This document shows positions 1 through 11,914 of a stretch of DNA of 64,000 bases, one piece after another. Origin of the DNA: Pyropia yezoensis (taxonomy: Eukaryota; Rhodophyta; Bangiophyceae; Bangiales; Bangiaceae); assembly GCA_009829735.1 (NCBI GenBank), contig CM020620.1, forward strand, positions 15,028,792 to 15,092,791, read 5' to 3'. The notes under the pieces are model-generated. The model searched no databases. It was not told where the DNA came from and saw only the letters and a program-made list of their open reading frames with translations. Each line of letters begins with the position of its first letter. Position 1 is the stretch's first letter. The translations under genes and the position numbers were made by a program.

Positions 1-644
1 GGCCGCCTATCTGGAGACCTCCCAGTACGGCGCACGAAGACCGGTCGTGTGTGTCGGACGCGAGTGCAAAATCAGACAAAAAGCGTGCGCTTGACAGAGG
101 TTGGCCTATTCCAGTGTGATGGAGGGGAATCTGGCAGACGTGGCGCGCATTCTTGCATCCGTGGCGTGCGTCTTCAGCAAGGAGGCGTCTCATGTGTGTG
201 GGAGGCCCACGTGTCGGGGGTCTTCCTTGCTCTGGCCCAAGAAGACTCCCAGAAGAGCCCAGAAGAGCCAAGAAAAGCCCCGCCCGACGGGAAGGCTCTT
301 CTTGGGGAGCCAATGGGAGGCCAGTCTGAGGGCGTCTTGTTCAAATGGCCCTCAAGAAGACGACCACAAGACGCCAACAAGACCCCCTCTCACAGGGGCC
401 CCTAAGGCACATCCCTGAGAAGGGGCCCCTTGCAGAAAGAAAGGGCACGAGAACTGCCCGACTTCACGCGAAGTTGATCAAGCGGCGAGGCGCAGGCCCA
501 ATTTAGTTCGAGTCGCCTACCGCCAGAAGACCACGAAAAAATAGTACGACGCACACACAGCTGCGAGAATCGCGCACACGCGATATGGCGACCCGTAGCA
601 AGAATGGCCGGCCCGGCGTCGGCAGGTGGACTGATCGGGCCCTT
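1..644. other. no gene seen
   Basis: This stretch lies left of the foldback element. Only overlapping spurious ORFs occur in it, on both strands, and none looks like a known protein. I see no RNA gene or repeat that I can support. Confidence 0.4.
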
Positions 645-1177
645 GTCGAATATGACTGTGCGGGCGATGGCCGTCGGCCGGGACCGCGCACTGCGCCACG
701 CGCCACATCCGACTTGCAGACAAGTGTGTTACAGCCTGACACAGATCGCGGAATTGCAGCGCTGGAACCGGGCCACTGGACGATCGTGTTATCTTGCGGC
801 CGTGACCATGCAAAACGTGTGTACCGCAGCGATTCCAGGCAGATCTTCGACGCCGTCCGGTGCGATCTCGCATTTCTTAATGAACGCACTTGGATTCCAC
901 CAAATTTACCGACCTATTCCCTCAATCGTCACGATAGGATCTGGTTTTCTTTGCTCACATGCCCAGATCGATCGAGTGTGCTGTTGACCGGTCCCGCTAG
1001 AGCGGTTCTCAGCCACACATCGACTGGCGACAGTGAGATGGAATTGTCCAGAGCGTCTGAATTGGACACTCGTTATCTCATTCCATCTGACTGTGAATGC
1101 ACCTTGCTGGTCAATTCCGCTGGACCTATTCATTGCGCAATCTCGAAATTCGTGACCACCGTCGTCGCCACCGTCGT
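645..1177 (+). repeat. left arm of foldback element
   Basis: This is the outer left inverted arm. Its inverse lies at about 2095-2642. The inner end is a run of ACCGTCGTC-type triplets that differs slightly in length between the arms. Confidence 0.8.
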
Positions 1178-2094
1178 AACGTAGGCTGCATGGCGCTTGA
1201 TTGCGCAGAGAGGCGTTCAGAGTTCGACATGGTGTCATCATGCTCAACCTAGCGATTGTTTCGTGCGCTTTCTCTCCTGAAGTCACAACTGGCGTGTAAT
1301 ACTTTTGCTGCTTTGATATCCCGAGCTCGTGACGAATCCTAAGCAACTGCGCCCGAGTGTGTCTGCAAGCGAGTCTATGGTGACTTCCGCGGTGGACTAC
1401 AACGATCACCTGGGCTTTAAACCAGAAGCAGGACGGCAATACTTTGAGAAGTTCGTGTGCACACCCCTTCATGAAAGGCAAAGTGCCACCGTTTAACAGC
1501 GTGGAATGTAAATTAGCGCTGAAACGGCGAACTGAGCCAAACGGTTACAGTCTCCCAATTCCAATGAGCGTCCAGGCGCCGTGACATGCAATCGAACACC
1601 GCACGACCTTCAGAGGGCAAGTGAACGCTACGTGCAAAAAACGATTGCGATGTCCAGCATGATGACACGATGTCGAACCCCGATCGCCCTTTCCGCAAGC
1701 AAGCGCCATACAGCCTACGCTACGTCTCCTTATTTATAACTTAGTTGACCCCAGTGGCGTGCACGAATTTCGTCAGCTGTGCGGAACATTTACAACTTGG
1801 TAATTTGGCTAGAAATCGAACCGTCCTGATCGCATCGCGGCGAATCGTTAGACCTACGAAATAGTTCAGAAGCGTGTGCAGATTCCGTTCGCGCAGGCCA
1901 GTTAGCTCGACGCGGTGCGACGGCAGGGTCGAGAGACGCACGCCCAGACGCGCGGGGGCACGGGACCACCGTAGGTTGTGGGCAACAAGAAGGAGGGGGT
2001 GAGGGGGGGCACGCGGGTCGACGTGCACAGGTGGGGCCAGTAGGACTCGCATTAATTATTGCGGTTCTAGACCTGGCAAAAAAAAACGGGGGGG

Positions 2095-2642
2095 ACGACG
2101 GTGGCGACGACGACGGTGGCGACGACGGTGGTCACGAATCACGAGATTGCGAAATGAATAGGTCCAGCGGAATTGACCAGCAAGGTGCATTCACAGTCAG
2201 ATGGAATGAGATAACGAGTGTCCAATTCAGACGCTCTGGACAATTCCATCTCACTGTCGCCAGTCGATGTGTGGCTGAGAACCGCTCTAGCGGGACCGGT
2301 CAACAGCACACTCGATCGATCTGGGCATGTGAGCAAAGAAAACCAGATCCTATCGTGACGATTGAGGGAATAGGTCGGTAAATTTGGTGGAATCCAAGTG
2401 CGTTCATTAAGAAATGCGAGATCGCACCGGACGGCGTCGAAGATCTGCCTGGAATCGCTGCGGTACACACGTTTTGCATGGTCACGGCCGCAAGATAACA
2501 CGATCGTCCAGTGGCCCGGTTCCAGCGCCGCAATTCCGCGATCCGTGTCAGGCTGTAACACACTTGTCTGCAAGTCGGATGTGGCGCGTGGCGCAGTGCG
2601 CAGTCCCGGCCGACGGCCACCGCCCGCACAGTCAGATTCGAC
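2095..2642 (-). repeat. right arm of foldback element
   Basis: This is the outer right inverted arm, matching 645-1177 in reverse complement. Very few differences separate the arms, so the inversion or insertion is recent or the arms are being converted. Confidence 0.8.
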
Positions 2643-2979
2643 GGCTGGCCAATCTGGCCAGGTCTGACAAGGGCTTGTCACCGTGGTGAGCGCTGTTGGC
2701 GTTGAATGGGAATGTCATTGGTGTTCACCCCGTGTCGGCGGGTGCATGCGATGGCACCAGCTTCCCGCGTGACATCGGTGGCGGCGGTGGCGCTCTCGCG
2801 AGGGTTTTCTCTCGGTCTCCAGGCGGGCTGGGGCCCATCACAGTTGGCGCTTTGTATATCGACTTCGTCCGACACTTGTTGGCATGCAATGTTGAGTCGT
2901 CTTGTTGGCATATTTGGGAAATCGTAGCCACGTGGTGCTGATGTTTCGAATTGTGGCTCTTGTTGCCGGCTCTTCTGAG

Positions 2980-4430
2980 TGCACAGTTTTTTGGAGAACG
3001 GCTGTAGGTCTTGCCACAGCCTCCCGGAGCGTCCAGAAAAATCCGGTTACCCTGGTCCGCAATCAATGCGTCCCGCTCGGCCTCCCACACCGCACGTTGA
3101 TGGGGCTGCAGCGCTGGCTCCCTCGCACTTACCATCTCCAACAGCGCCTGGCGGTTCGCCGGAAGCTCTCTCGCCAGAGCCTGCTCCCGCTGCCGGGTGG
3201 CAGGGTTGCCACCCACAACAGGAGCTGCCTCGCCGAACAGGTGGATTTCGCCACCTTCTTCGTCGGTTGTTGCTGGTGGTAACGGCAGAGGCAAGTGGGA
3301 TGAGCGCCGTTCCATCTCCAAAAGGCGTTGGTCGCTTTGCAACAGCACGTACCGTCTCACATCCGCTGCTGTAGCGTCCGGATCCAGACCCTGTGCCTGC
3401 CTCTCGCTCAGACGATGCGTGATATCTTCGGAGAGACCCACGTAGTGTCGCTCAAATAGACCGGCAGGGTCTGGTAGCTCGCAGTGCACAAGTAGGCAAG
3501 CAAGCAGGTGCCGCAGCTGCGCAGGCATCTGCACTTGGATGGCTTTCGTCATGACCGAGTCCCACACTAGGTCGTTCGCTAGCATGCTGCGCGCCAGGCA
3601 CGCTGCCCTGAAAGTCGGGTGCAGCACGCCCTCGTACGTCCGCAAGTCCTTAAATGAGTGCGGTCTACGCACACGGTACAGTGGCATGCGCAAGCAGTAC
3701 ACGTCCCCCATTATCGGTGACAGGCCAGGAACGCGTCCAATCATAGGTGGTGTCTCTCCAGCGACTGGCACACGGCTTCGACGCTTCCACTTCCAGGTTT
3801 TTTGCATCCACACAAAGTATCTCGGAATGTCAGCGTAGAGCAGGGTGTCTGCTGCAGGCTCCTGATCGTCCCCTGGTGCCGCGTTCAGGTCGAAGAACGC
3901 CGTTAACGTCGTTCTCCGAGCCGGGGCGTTGGCAGCTCCGTGCTCGTCTCCCTCACGGAAGTACACAGGCTGCTCATTTTCCAAATGCACGGCCAGTTTC
4001 TTCACAGCCGGGAAGCGGTGCACAAGCTCGAACGACAGCATACGCCAGCACGCCTCGCTTTCCCCAATGAATTGACCATCCTGAAAGGATTGGATCTCAT
4101 CAATGGGCTGGCGCTGTGCTGGACCAGCTGCGGGATTAGCGCCTTCTGCTTACGTGCGCAGAGGCTCAGCACGGTCGGGAACGACCGGAGGCGCGACCTG
4201 GCCGTTGGCGCAGCAAGAAGAAAAGCTGGGCGTTTGCTCAGATGACCTGGCCGATCCTTCATACAACCAATGAAGCGCCAGACAGTGAGTGCACACGGCC
4301 GTCATTCGCCCCACATCAGACAATTCCCGGGTGAACTGCGCTTCCCCACGGAGTGTTTCCTCCGAGCGCGTCCCAGAAGGTCGTGGAAGCTCCGGGTGCG
4401 CAGCCGGGGGACCTCCAAAAAGCGGCAAAG
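2980..4430 (-). pseudogene. Helitron replication-helicase protein, internally deleted and truncated
   Basis: The minus strand reads a Helitron-type protein in one frame. An N-terminal zinc-finger-like part (CTHCLALHWLYE ... FSSCCANGQV) lies at about 4170-4350. A TAA stop follows at 4150-4152. The frame then resumes with DEIQSFQDGQFIG and EACWRMLSFEL, the conserved block that follows the Rep domain in Helitrons. An ATG at 4039-4041 opens a 438-codon ORF down to 2725. It carries the PIF1-like region and a Walker A motif GGCGKT (residues 340-345 from that ATG). Homology fades just after Walker A, so most of the helicase is missing. The HUH Rep nuclease that should lie between the zinc finger and DEIQ is also absent. 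The element is therefore defective. No 3' hairpin or CTRR end could be assigned. Confidence 0.75.
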
Positions 4431-5033
4431 CGCCTCCTGGAAGACCGCTCCCGCCTGGAGCCGCGTCACCAACGCCGAGGGCTGGTGCGACTTCGCCGTC
4501 TGGTACAGTGCGTAGAAGAGAGCCTGATGGTCCGCCTGTATGGATCCCGACTGCTCGAGTAGCGGGAGCTAGCCCTCTGGCCGTTCTTCTATAGAAATAC
4601 GGCCAGCTCTGCCGCTCGCCGCCGCTGCAGTGGCTCCGAAGCTTGCCAGCGGAGGCAGTGCTGAATTTAGGTTCAGTCGAGCCCCCGGAGGAGCGGAAGG
4701 CCCGCCGCCTCCGACTGCGCTGCCGGCAGGAGCGCTTCCGGCGTTGACAATTTCCCCGATGCCACCCAGAGTACGCTCTACCATCTCCTGCCGTTAGGCA
4801 TTTGCCCGCACACGTCCCATGCCGTCCAAATGGTCTTAACGGCGCCGCTCATCACCTGAATTCGGCATTTTTAAGTGCAGAACCCAGCGGGCACAAACTC
4901 AGTAGGTAGACTTGCAGCAGATCACAACGACAAAACGAAAGCGCTTGCCAAAATAGCGGTGAGCTTTTGTCCGAATGTCGCTCTCCCCGCAACTTGCCAA
5001 CCAGGCGGAAAAAAATTTGCAATAGGAGCCCCC
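4431..5033. other. no gene seen; short flanking repeat at the right end
   Basis: No coding region is supported here. Bases about 4993-5033 (CCAACCAGG ... TTGCAATA ... GCCCCCC) have a diverged direct copy at about 7174-7212, on the far side of the adjacent TIR element. Confidence 0.4.
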
Positions 5034-7159
5034 CTATGGTACGTTGCACAAAAAAGATACATCGAGCATTATTGTCTTTCTTCTCCGGCGTTGTTCGGCC
5101 CACACCCCTCGGCCAATCAGGTGCCTCGGGAATTTGCCCCTGTGTAATGGACTGGTCCTGCTTGATGGTGGGCTCCTTTCGGGTGTGGTGTGCACGCTCA
5201 TTAGTCAGGCTTTTGGGAAAGTGTGCAGGGTTTTGACGGCTGCCGCGGTGGCCATGCCAGGGGTGTCGCCGGTGCTGCGGTCGGCGTCGGCGACGGCGGC
5301 GACGGTGGCGACGGTGGCGACGGGGGTGGCAGTGGCGGCGGCGGCGTCGGTGGCGACGGCCGTGGCGGTGGCGACGGTAGCGCCTGGGGCGGCGGTGGCG
5401 ACGCGGTGGCGGGGGCGACGGTCGTGGCGGTGGCGACGGCGGTAACGACTGGGGTGGCGGTGGCGACGGTGGCGACGGTGGCGACGGTGGCGACGGCGGC
5501 GGCGGCGGCGTCGGTAACGACGGCCGTGGCGGTGGCGATGGTAGCGACTACGGTGACGCAGGCGACGCGGTGGCGGGGGCGACGGTCGTGCCGGTGGCGA
5601 CGGCGGTGGCGACGCGGTGGCGGGGGCGACGGCCGTGGCGGAGGCGACGGCGGTGGCGACTGGGGTGGCGGTGGCGACGGGGTGGCGGGGGCGACGGCGG
5701 CGGCGGCGGCGTCGGTGGCGACGGGCGTGGTGGTGGCAACGGCGGTGGCGACGGGCGTGGTGGTGGCGACGGGGGTGGCCGTGGCGACAGGGGTGGCCGT
5801 GGCGACGGGGGTGGCCGTGGCGACGGGGGTGTTGGTAGCTTTGGCTGTGGAGTGGGGGGCTTGCGTTGGTGGCGGTGGAGACGGAGAGCGTTTTCTGACG
5901 GTGGGGTCGGCCACGTGTTTGGGAGAGGGGGGGAGAGGTTGGCAGTATGCGGGGGGGGGGGGTCGTGGGCGGTGTGATTTATGTGACGGGACGGGAAGCG
6001 TAGGTGGTGGCGGTGTTGCTGGTGGGGTTGTTAGGGGCGGTGATGCCGCCAGCGCTGGGTGATTCGCCGGCGTCGGCACGATTGTTTTTTTGTAGTAAAG
6101 GAGGGCGGTCATGGGTGCCTTGTCGACGATGTCATAGCCAGGCAAGGTATCCCAGGATGTCTCGTGCAGGAAATCGGTGGCGGGAGTGTGGGGCGCGGCG
6201 GAGCAACGCACAATGCATGCAGACTACCCCCTCTCTTGCACCCCCGCGCAAAAGAGAACAGGCGCTTGTTTTCCCTATTTTCTTTTGCGCCCCGGCCCTA
6301 GACCACGAGAGCCAAGCGGACTGTCGCGTTCCGCTTTTTTTTTTTTTCCCTCCCGTCTGCCTCCCATTATCATCCCCCTCCCCCCGCCTCGCCCACACGC
6401 CCGGGGTGCGTTTTCCTCACCCTGGCACGCCCACCACAGCTCATCTAACGTTGTGGCTGGCGGCACCTTCTCCCTGGTTACCCCGTCCCCCCATCCCCCG
6501 AGCCACGTTGGATGCACCGAGGCTGGCACCACCTAAGTCGCCAACAATGGACCTGTCGTGCCTGGCGGGAGGAAAGGGTGGAAGGGGTTGCTTGGCACTG
6601 GCTGGCGGGAGGGGCAGGACGATGAGAGGGAACCAGAAGGCGAGAGAGGCGCTCTCCGCTTCCTCATCGGGGACCGTCGGGGCGCACGCTAACGGTCTCG
6701 AAGCATGACTAACGCATGAGCACCAGTCTTGCTCATCGACCAATCACACGAGCGCATTGGTTGGAACTATTTCCTCTCGCGAGACCCTCTTATACACGAG
6801 GTCTCGCGAGCGAAAAAAGAATCTGAAAAAAGTGCCCTCCAGCTGTCCCCGCGAAGCTCCCCTATCTCCACTACCCCCCTTCCAAGCCTCAGTTAGCACA
6901 TGGGCCCGAATCAGCCCCCGAGCAGTGCAAATCAATGCGAAAAGAAAGGCCCCATTTCAGGTTCGTCAGCATCTGGTCCACTCAGGGTGTCCCTCAGAGC
7001 GGTACACAAACCAGGAGACCCAAGGACCTCATTAGTTCGCAAGGACCTCTATGGTCCTTCTGTCAGCATAGCGGCCGTGGACCCCGTCACGGCCGATGTC
7101 CTGCCCGGGCCCGAGCCGAGAAAAACCTCGATGTATCTTTTTTCTGCAACGGACCATAG
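5034..7159. mobile_element. TIR element E1 carrying a GC-rich minisatellite
   Basis: The left end CTATGGTACGTTGCAC (5034) continues through an A run and GATACATCGAG to 5066. The same sequence appears inverted at 7127-7159, giving about 33-bp terminal inverted repeats. The next 200 bp inside the left end and 320 bp inside the right end are homologous to the ends of the element at 11915-14573. The centre is a GGTGGCGACGG-type minisatellite with no believable gene. No transposase and no clear target duplication were seen. I read it as a non-autonomous DNA transposon. The transposase superfamily that would move it is unknown. Confidence 0.7.
5263..5840. repeat. GGTGGCGACGG-type minisatellite inside E1
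   Basis: Degenerate 6- and 12-bp units built from GTGGCG, GACGGT and GGGGGCGACG run for nearly 600 bp. Long ORFs are open on both strands here only because the units avoid stop codons in several frames. The unit differs from the one in the sister element at 11.9-14.6 kb. Confidence 0.85.
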
Positions 7160-8229
7160 TTTCTCGGTTACGCAACCAGGGCAAAAAACATATTGCAATA
7201 CGGGCCCCCCGTTTTTGGAAGCGATCCGACCTGCGCTCCTTTGTCCACCGACGGCCCCCCTCGCGTGGGAAACCGCCGGATTGGTCCTTCGCGCCGGCGA
7301 CCGCCAAAAGTAACGTGGGCGACCGTTGGGCGATTATCTGGGTGGTGGGGAGGGGAGGGTGTGCCCGCACCGGTGGCGGACACACACACAGCCCCCAGTT
7401 GTGTTAGACAGCTCGACCGGATGACCACCATCGAGGCGATGTGAAAGTTCACACGCGAGTGGAAACCGAGAGGAGCGCCTACCCACCCTGTATCCCGTTA
7501 TATGCCCGAAGCAATCGGATCCCGATGGGTGCCCAATATCAACAAACGCAAGTCGGATCACTAACAAAAACTCCCCCCTCAAAGAAATGAAAAAAAAAGA
7601 AAAATGGGCCACGGCCCGAACTTACGCGTTGGCGCCCCCCCGACAGGGGAGGGCACCGGCATCCTTCCCCGACCCCCAGGTTGTGGGGGCCAGGGGCGGC
7701 AAGAAAAGATACGCCGCACGTGCGCGGGGGGCAGGGCGCGTCGCCGGCGCAGAGGCCGTTGACGCGCGGGGGGACGGGGGCGCCGGAGCAGTGGTCGTAG
7801 CAAAAGGGGGCAGGGGGGGAGGGCGGGCCAGACGGCGGTAGTGGGCACGACGACGGCGGCGACCACCACGGTGGTCACCGGTGATCGAAATGCATATGTA
7901 GTGAATCTCAGTCGACGGTGGAGGAGCTCGGCTATTCACTTTTTCGTGTAACGGACGACGATATGACACCTGTTGTAACGGTGGAAACTTTGCGCGCAAT
8001 CATTTGGAAACGGCCGTCGTGGGCGTATTCCGTTCCCAACCGCGACGTGAGACCGCCGCTCCGCAATCCCCCGTCCCTGCCCGCCACCACCCGTCGCCGA
8101 CAACCGCCACCCGATGCACGGCCCCGCCGCTGCCACGCGCCCGCGCTCACACGCCCCCGCGACCTCACGCCGGTGCTCCCCCCCGTAAACCCCCGCGCGG
8201 CCACGCGCCGGCGCCCCTTCCCCGTCCCT
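7160..8229. other. no gene seen
   Basis: The start holds the diverged direct copy of the repeat at about 4993-5033. The rest has short overlapping ORFs in all frames and no recognisable protein. The right part becomes very C-rich before the hAT-like element. Confidence 0.35.
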
Positions 8230-9393
8230 TAAGGTTGGCAAGTCGGTAAATTCGGTCGGTAAACGCATTCGGTAAATATCGGTATCTCGATCGGTAAACA
8301 GTAAGCTCCGTTTCCTCACAGGTCGGTATCATTCGGTACGGTGATGAATTAGGTACTTAAAATCATGAGAGCTGAGACCTCGCTTCGGCCTGAGCAGTTG
8401 GCTGGGGCACATACGTTCCGCAGCGCACAGGGCACGCTCGTCTAGCATACCGCCCCACACTAGCTGGCCCCCTGGCCACGCGTGGCACAGACACTGGGCA
8501 GCGGCAACGACAGGTCCAACAAGGAACGCGGCGGTTAGCGGAGGCTCTGACCGGATAGCTCCCCGTACAGGCCGGCGTTCCTGCGACGAGGGAGACTGCT
8601 CGCTCCGTGCAGTGCCGCACTTCGTGCCCGTACCGGGCAGCACCGCCTCCTTCGTTCTACACACGACCACGTGCCCTCCTCTCTCCATCAACGCGCTCTT
8701 ATTAAACCCCCCTGCCCTCCTCACCATGCCGACCACGACGATGTCTATTTGGAAGGCGTTTCGGCGGACAAACGAGCGGCATGTGCGCAGCGATGGACGG
8801 GCTTCGAACTACTGGGTAGCGTACTGCGTGACCTGTGAGGCTGCGCGCCATCGGTAGACGAGGCGACAATCCACGACCCGCGCGGAGAGGTGCCAGGATT
8901 CATGGCATTTGACTTCACTGTGCCTGCGCTGCCGGAGCTCGCGTGCCCACTGCCAGCTACTGATGTACCTGGGTATCCCCAAGAGGTCGTGTGGCGATTA
9001 CGCAACTTCCGCGCTGCCAAGTTCCCCTTGCGTGACATTGTTGGCAGAGTCGTGGGAGAGCAGTTTGTAGTGGATATGTGTGCCTTGATGCGTGAGCACT
9101 AGTTGGTGGGGCTCGACGTACATGTAAAACTCTGGCATAGGGATGGCCACCCCGTGGGGTACTGTTGCTCGGGTCCGGGTCGGTCCGGTTGCGCTGGCCG
9201 AGTGGCCGACGGAAGCAGCCTCAGCTTATGTAGTTCCGCCACCCCAGTCGCCGCTGTGCTTCGATGGAACGCAGTGCGAAAACATTTATTCTCAAATTTA
9301 CCGTACCGACATACCGATACGGTATCGGTAAATCGGTATACCGTTCGGTAATCGGTAACGAAAAGTCGTACCGATCGGTATATGCCAACCTTA
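8230..9393. mobile_element. hAT-like non-autonomous element
   Basis: The left end TAAGGTTGGCA (8230) is repeated inverted as TGCCAACCTTA ending at 9393. Both ends are followed inward by arrays of TCGGTA/TACCGA motifs (8240-8345 and 9296-9382), a layout typical of hAT subterminal regions. CGTCCC lies just outside each end, compatible with an imperfect 8-bp target duplication. Inside is a remnant BED-finger ORF but no transposase core, so the copy is non-autonomous. The hAT assignment rests on end structure and the BED-like fragment. Confidence 0.65.
8726..8857 (+). pseudogene. BED-finger N-terminal fragment of a hAT transposase
   Basis: An ATG in good context (ACCATGCC) at 8726 opens a 43-codon frame. 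It reads MSIWKAF, then YWVAYCVTCEAA, which matches the start of a BED zinc finger (aromatic-rich start, then Cys-x2-Cys). A stop follows at once and no paired His residues are reached in this frame. A second open stretch at 8890-9102 (ending VVDMCALMREH) may be another remnant. Both lie inside the TIR-bounded element, so I read them as relics of the parent transposase. Confidence 0.45.
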
Positions 9394-11914
9394 CGTCCCG
9401 CCCCGCCCCACCGCGGCGGCTGCGGCACGCGGCCCCCCACGCGGCCACGCGCCGGCGCCCCCTCTTCGTAACCCCCCCCCGCACCGCTGGGGCAACAGCA
9501 GGCCGCCCCCGACGCGGCCACGTGGCGGTGCGCCGCGCCTGTCTCGCCCCTTCCCCACAAGCCCCCCCCCCAGCGCGAGGCCTCAGCCAGTCCGCCCCCG
9601 CGCTCTCCACCCCGCTCGCGCCTGCCACACGTCATGCGTCGGCGGCGTAGCGCGCTCTGACCAAACGATTTGGCGCGTGGCCCGCGCTGACCGTCTGACA
9701 TGCGTCTGGCGCGCACCCGCGGCGGCGGCCGCAGCAATGATGCAATTTGGACTTGGACGTGTGAGACATACTAAACTCGCATTTCCTTGCAATTTGTGTG
9801 GACGGAGTCATGGAAGCTGTGATTGGAGTCATTTATCGGAATCCTCCCTTCAAGTCTACACAGTCTCACCCACGCGGTGCAGCTGTCAAGCACAACACAG
9901 GCCCCCGGCGCGCCGCGCACCCAGTTCGACACCACCGGCACCGTCCCCGCGCCCTCCCCCTTCCCCCCCTTCCCCTCCCCGCGCCGCCGCGGCGGCCGCA
10001 TCGACGGCCGCGTCGACGGCGGCCCAGAACGTGACGCCGTCGTCGTCGACGACGGCGGCGGCAACGGCGGCGCCGCCGTCGCCGTCGTCGAGCCCCTCGG
10101 CCGCCGCCAGCGTCAGCGTCCGGCCGTCCCCTACTGCGCTCTCCAGGCGAGCGCCCGCCGCACCCTACCGCCGTACGCGCGGGACCCCCCTGCCCCCGCT
10201 CACATATCCACCACTGCCGCCGCCGCCGCCGCTGCCGCTGCCGCCGCCGCCGCCGCCGCCACCGCCACCGCCGCGGCCGCGGCTCCTCCCACCGCCGCCG
10301 CCCGCGGCGGTGACCCGACCCGTCGCCATTTTGCGCCGCCGCGGCCGCGTCGGCGGCGGCGGCGACGGCGGCGGGCGTCAACGCCACTCCCGCCGCGGCA
10401 GTGCGGGTGCGGCGGTTGACGTGGCCGCGGCGGCGGCGCATGACACCGGCAGCGGTGACCGCACCAAGGACGGAGCAGGGAGCCGCCGGCACGATGTGGG
10501 AGACAGAGGGAAATGGCGGGGGGAGGGCGGGGGGATAGTGAGACGGGGCGGACCGACCAAGCGTCCCGCGCGTGCGTCGCGTGCGGAACCCCGCTGCGCG
10601 ACGCTCTCGGGGCGCATCGCCTCCCCAGCATACCCATCCGGCCGCAGGGGACACCTCCAGTTCCACCAGCTCGTCGTCCGACTCCTCCGGCAGACGCCCG
10701 CCGCGGGCACCCGCGTCGTCAGAGCCCATTGCGTGCGTGCGTCTAGGCAGATCGTGGGCTGCGCGGAGTGGCAGCGGGCGGGCGGACCACAGACCGTCTA
10801 CAGCACGAGCGGCACGGGCGATAGGGGCACAGTCGTGTGTCGGGTGGTGGCCAGAGCGGGAACGATGGGCGCGACGACGGTGGCGGGCGGGTGCAGGATG
10901 GTCGTGACGACGGTGGTGGGCGCGCACGATGGCGGCGACCCCCGCGTGCCCCTCCCCGGAACCACATCCGCTGTCGCACCCCCACACCCCCCCTACACTG
11001 GCCCGCACGGCATCCGGCAGCATGCGCGAGTGGCCGCGCCGCCACATCCCCCACCAGACGGCCCTAGGAGGGGGCTCTTGGGCCCACCCCTCGCGCACCC
11101 CCCCCCAGGAAAGAGCCCCCAGGGCACCAGGGAGCAAGCGCGAGTGGCCGCGCCCCGACACACCCCACCACACGCGCCTGAGTGGGCGGCTGTGGGCCCG
11201 ACCCGAGCGCACCCCCCTTTTCACTGGCGCACCAGGGAACGAGACACTCGGCCCGGGCTCATCCCGCCTCGCAGGTCCATTCGGACTGCGCATGTGGCTC
11301 GCGCCAGCCACACGGGACCCCGTCCAACACCTTCCACAGCGACAGACGGGACCGCCGCGTTCCCAGAGTGCCACGCGCAAACCCGCCAGACACTCCCCGC
11401 CCGAGGGAGCCGAGGGCCGTTCCACACGGTTCGTGTCCCCACGCTCCATTGCTGCGCTGGCTGACATGCACTCTCTCGAGATGGGTGACCGCGCTGGCAT
11501 GCCTAGTCAGATGTCCCGAATGGCGCGGTCCACAATCTGGGCTCACGTGCACCTGCGTGGCGATCGTATGCGATCGACTGCTGCGACACACATTTCCTTC
11601 GTGGCACGTGGCTTAGAAGTTTGAAATCTTGCAGACACCTGAGAGGGGGGGTCGCCTCACGGCGCCTGACGCTGCCCTCGGGTTTCAGAATTACCAACAT
11701 GGTTTGAGAAGAACCTAACTCACCGACCGTCCCTCACGGGCTGCCATGGGCGGATCAACTAAGAACCCGAATGCTCTACTAGGGGTGAGTCCGTTTCAAT
11801 TTTCGAGTTTCTAAGACGATGAACTCACAGCAAACGAGAACCCGGAAAGTAGCCTTCACTGGGGCTCTGAAGCGGGAATGAACGCCGGAAGAAGCATCGA
11901 GAGAGGAAAGGCGG
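9394..11914. other. GC-rich simple-sequence tract, no supported gene
   Basis: Long ORFs overlap on both strands (for example 9677-11464 plus and 9866-11500 minus), but they are mostly Pro, Ala, Arg and Gly runs from CCG/GCC repeats. A CCGCCG-type microsatellite fills about 10200-10300. Two tandem copies of a roughly 114-bp unit, each containing GCGCGAGTGGCCGCGCC, begin near 11024 and 11138. A gene could be hidden here, but no domain or splice structure supports one. Confidence 0.5.

Larger units (their letters stand above)
645..2642. mobile_element. foldback element with about 530-bp inverted arms
   Basis: Bases 645-1177 and about 2095-2642 are near-identical inverted copies, with a handful of mismatches and a short extra GACGACGGTGGC-type run in the right arm. 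The same apparent peptides can be read inward from each side, so the ORFs in the arms are mirror images and not evidence of genes. About 915 bp of different sequence separates the arms. It contains a second, older inverted pair (about 1181-1260 versus 1630-1725). No transposase is present. The structure fits a non-autonomous foldback or long-TIR (MULE-like) element, but no clear target duplication was found at the outer edges. Confidence 0.75.

Noticed and set aside
495-520. TAGTTCGAGTCGCC, which resembles a tRNA B box
   Set aside because: No matching A box, acceptor stem or cloverleaf could be folded around it.
585-1184. 199-codon ORF in the left foldback arm, repeated in the right arm
   Set aside because: The match between arms is DNA-level inversion of near-identical sequence. 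The conservation extends equally to all frames, so it does not indicate a protein.
5201-6211. A 336-codon minus-strand ORF and opposing long plus-strand ORFs
   Set aside because: They arise from a GC-rich minisatellite that lacks stop codons in several frames; the products are Pro/Thr/Ala or Gly/Arg repeats with no domain.
9677-11500. Overlapping 595-codon plus and 544-codon minus ORFs
   Set aside because: Both are low-complexity products of CCG-rich sequence; neither shows a motif, splice site or preferred codon pattern that separates it from the other.
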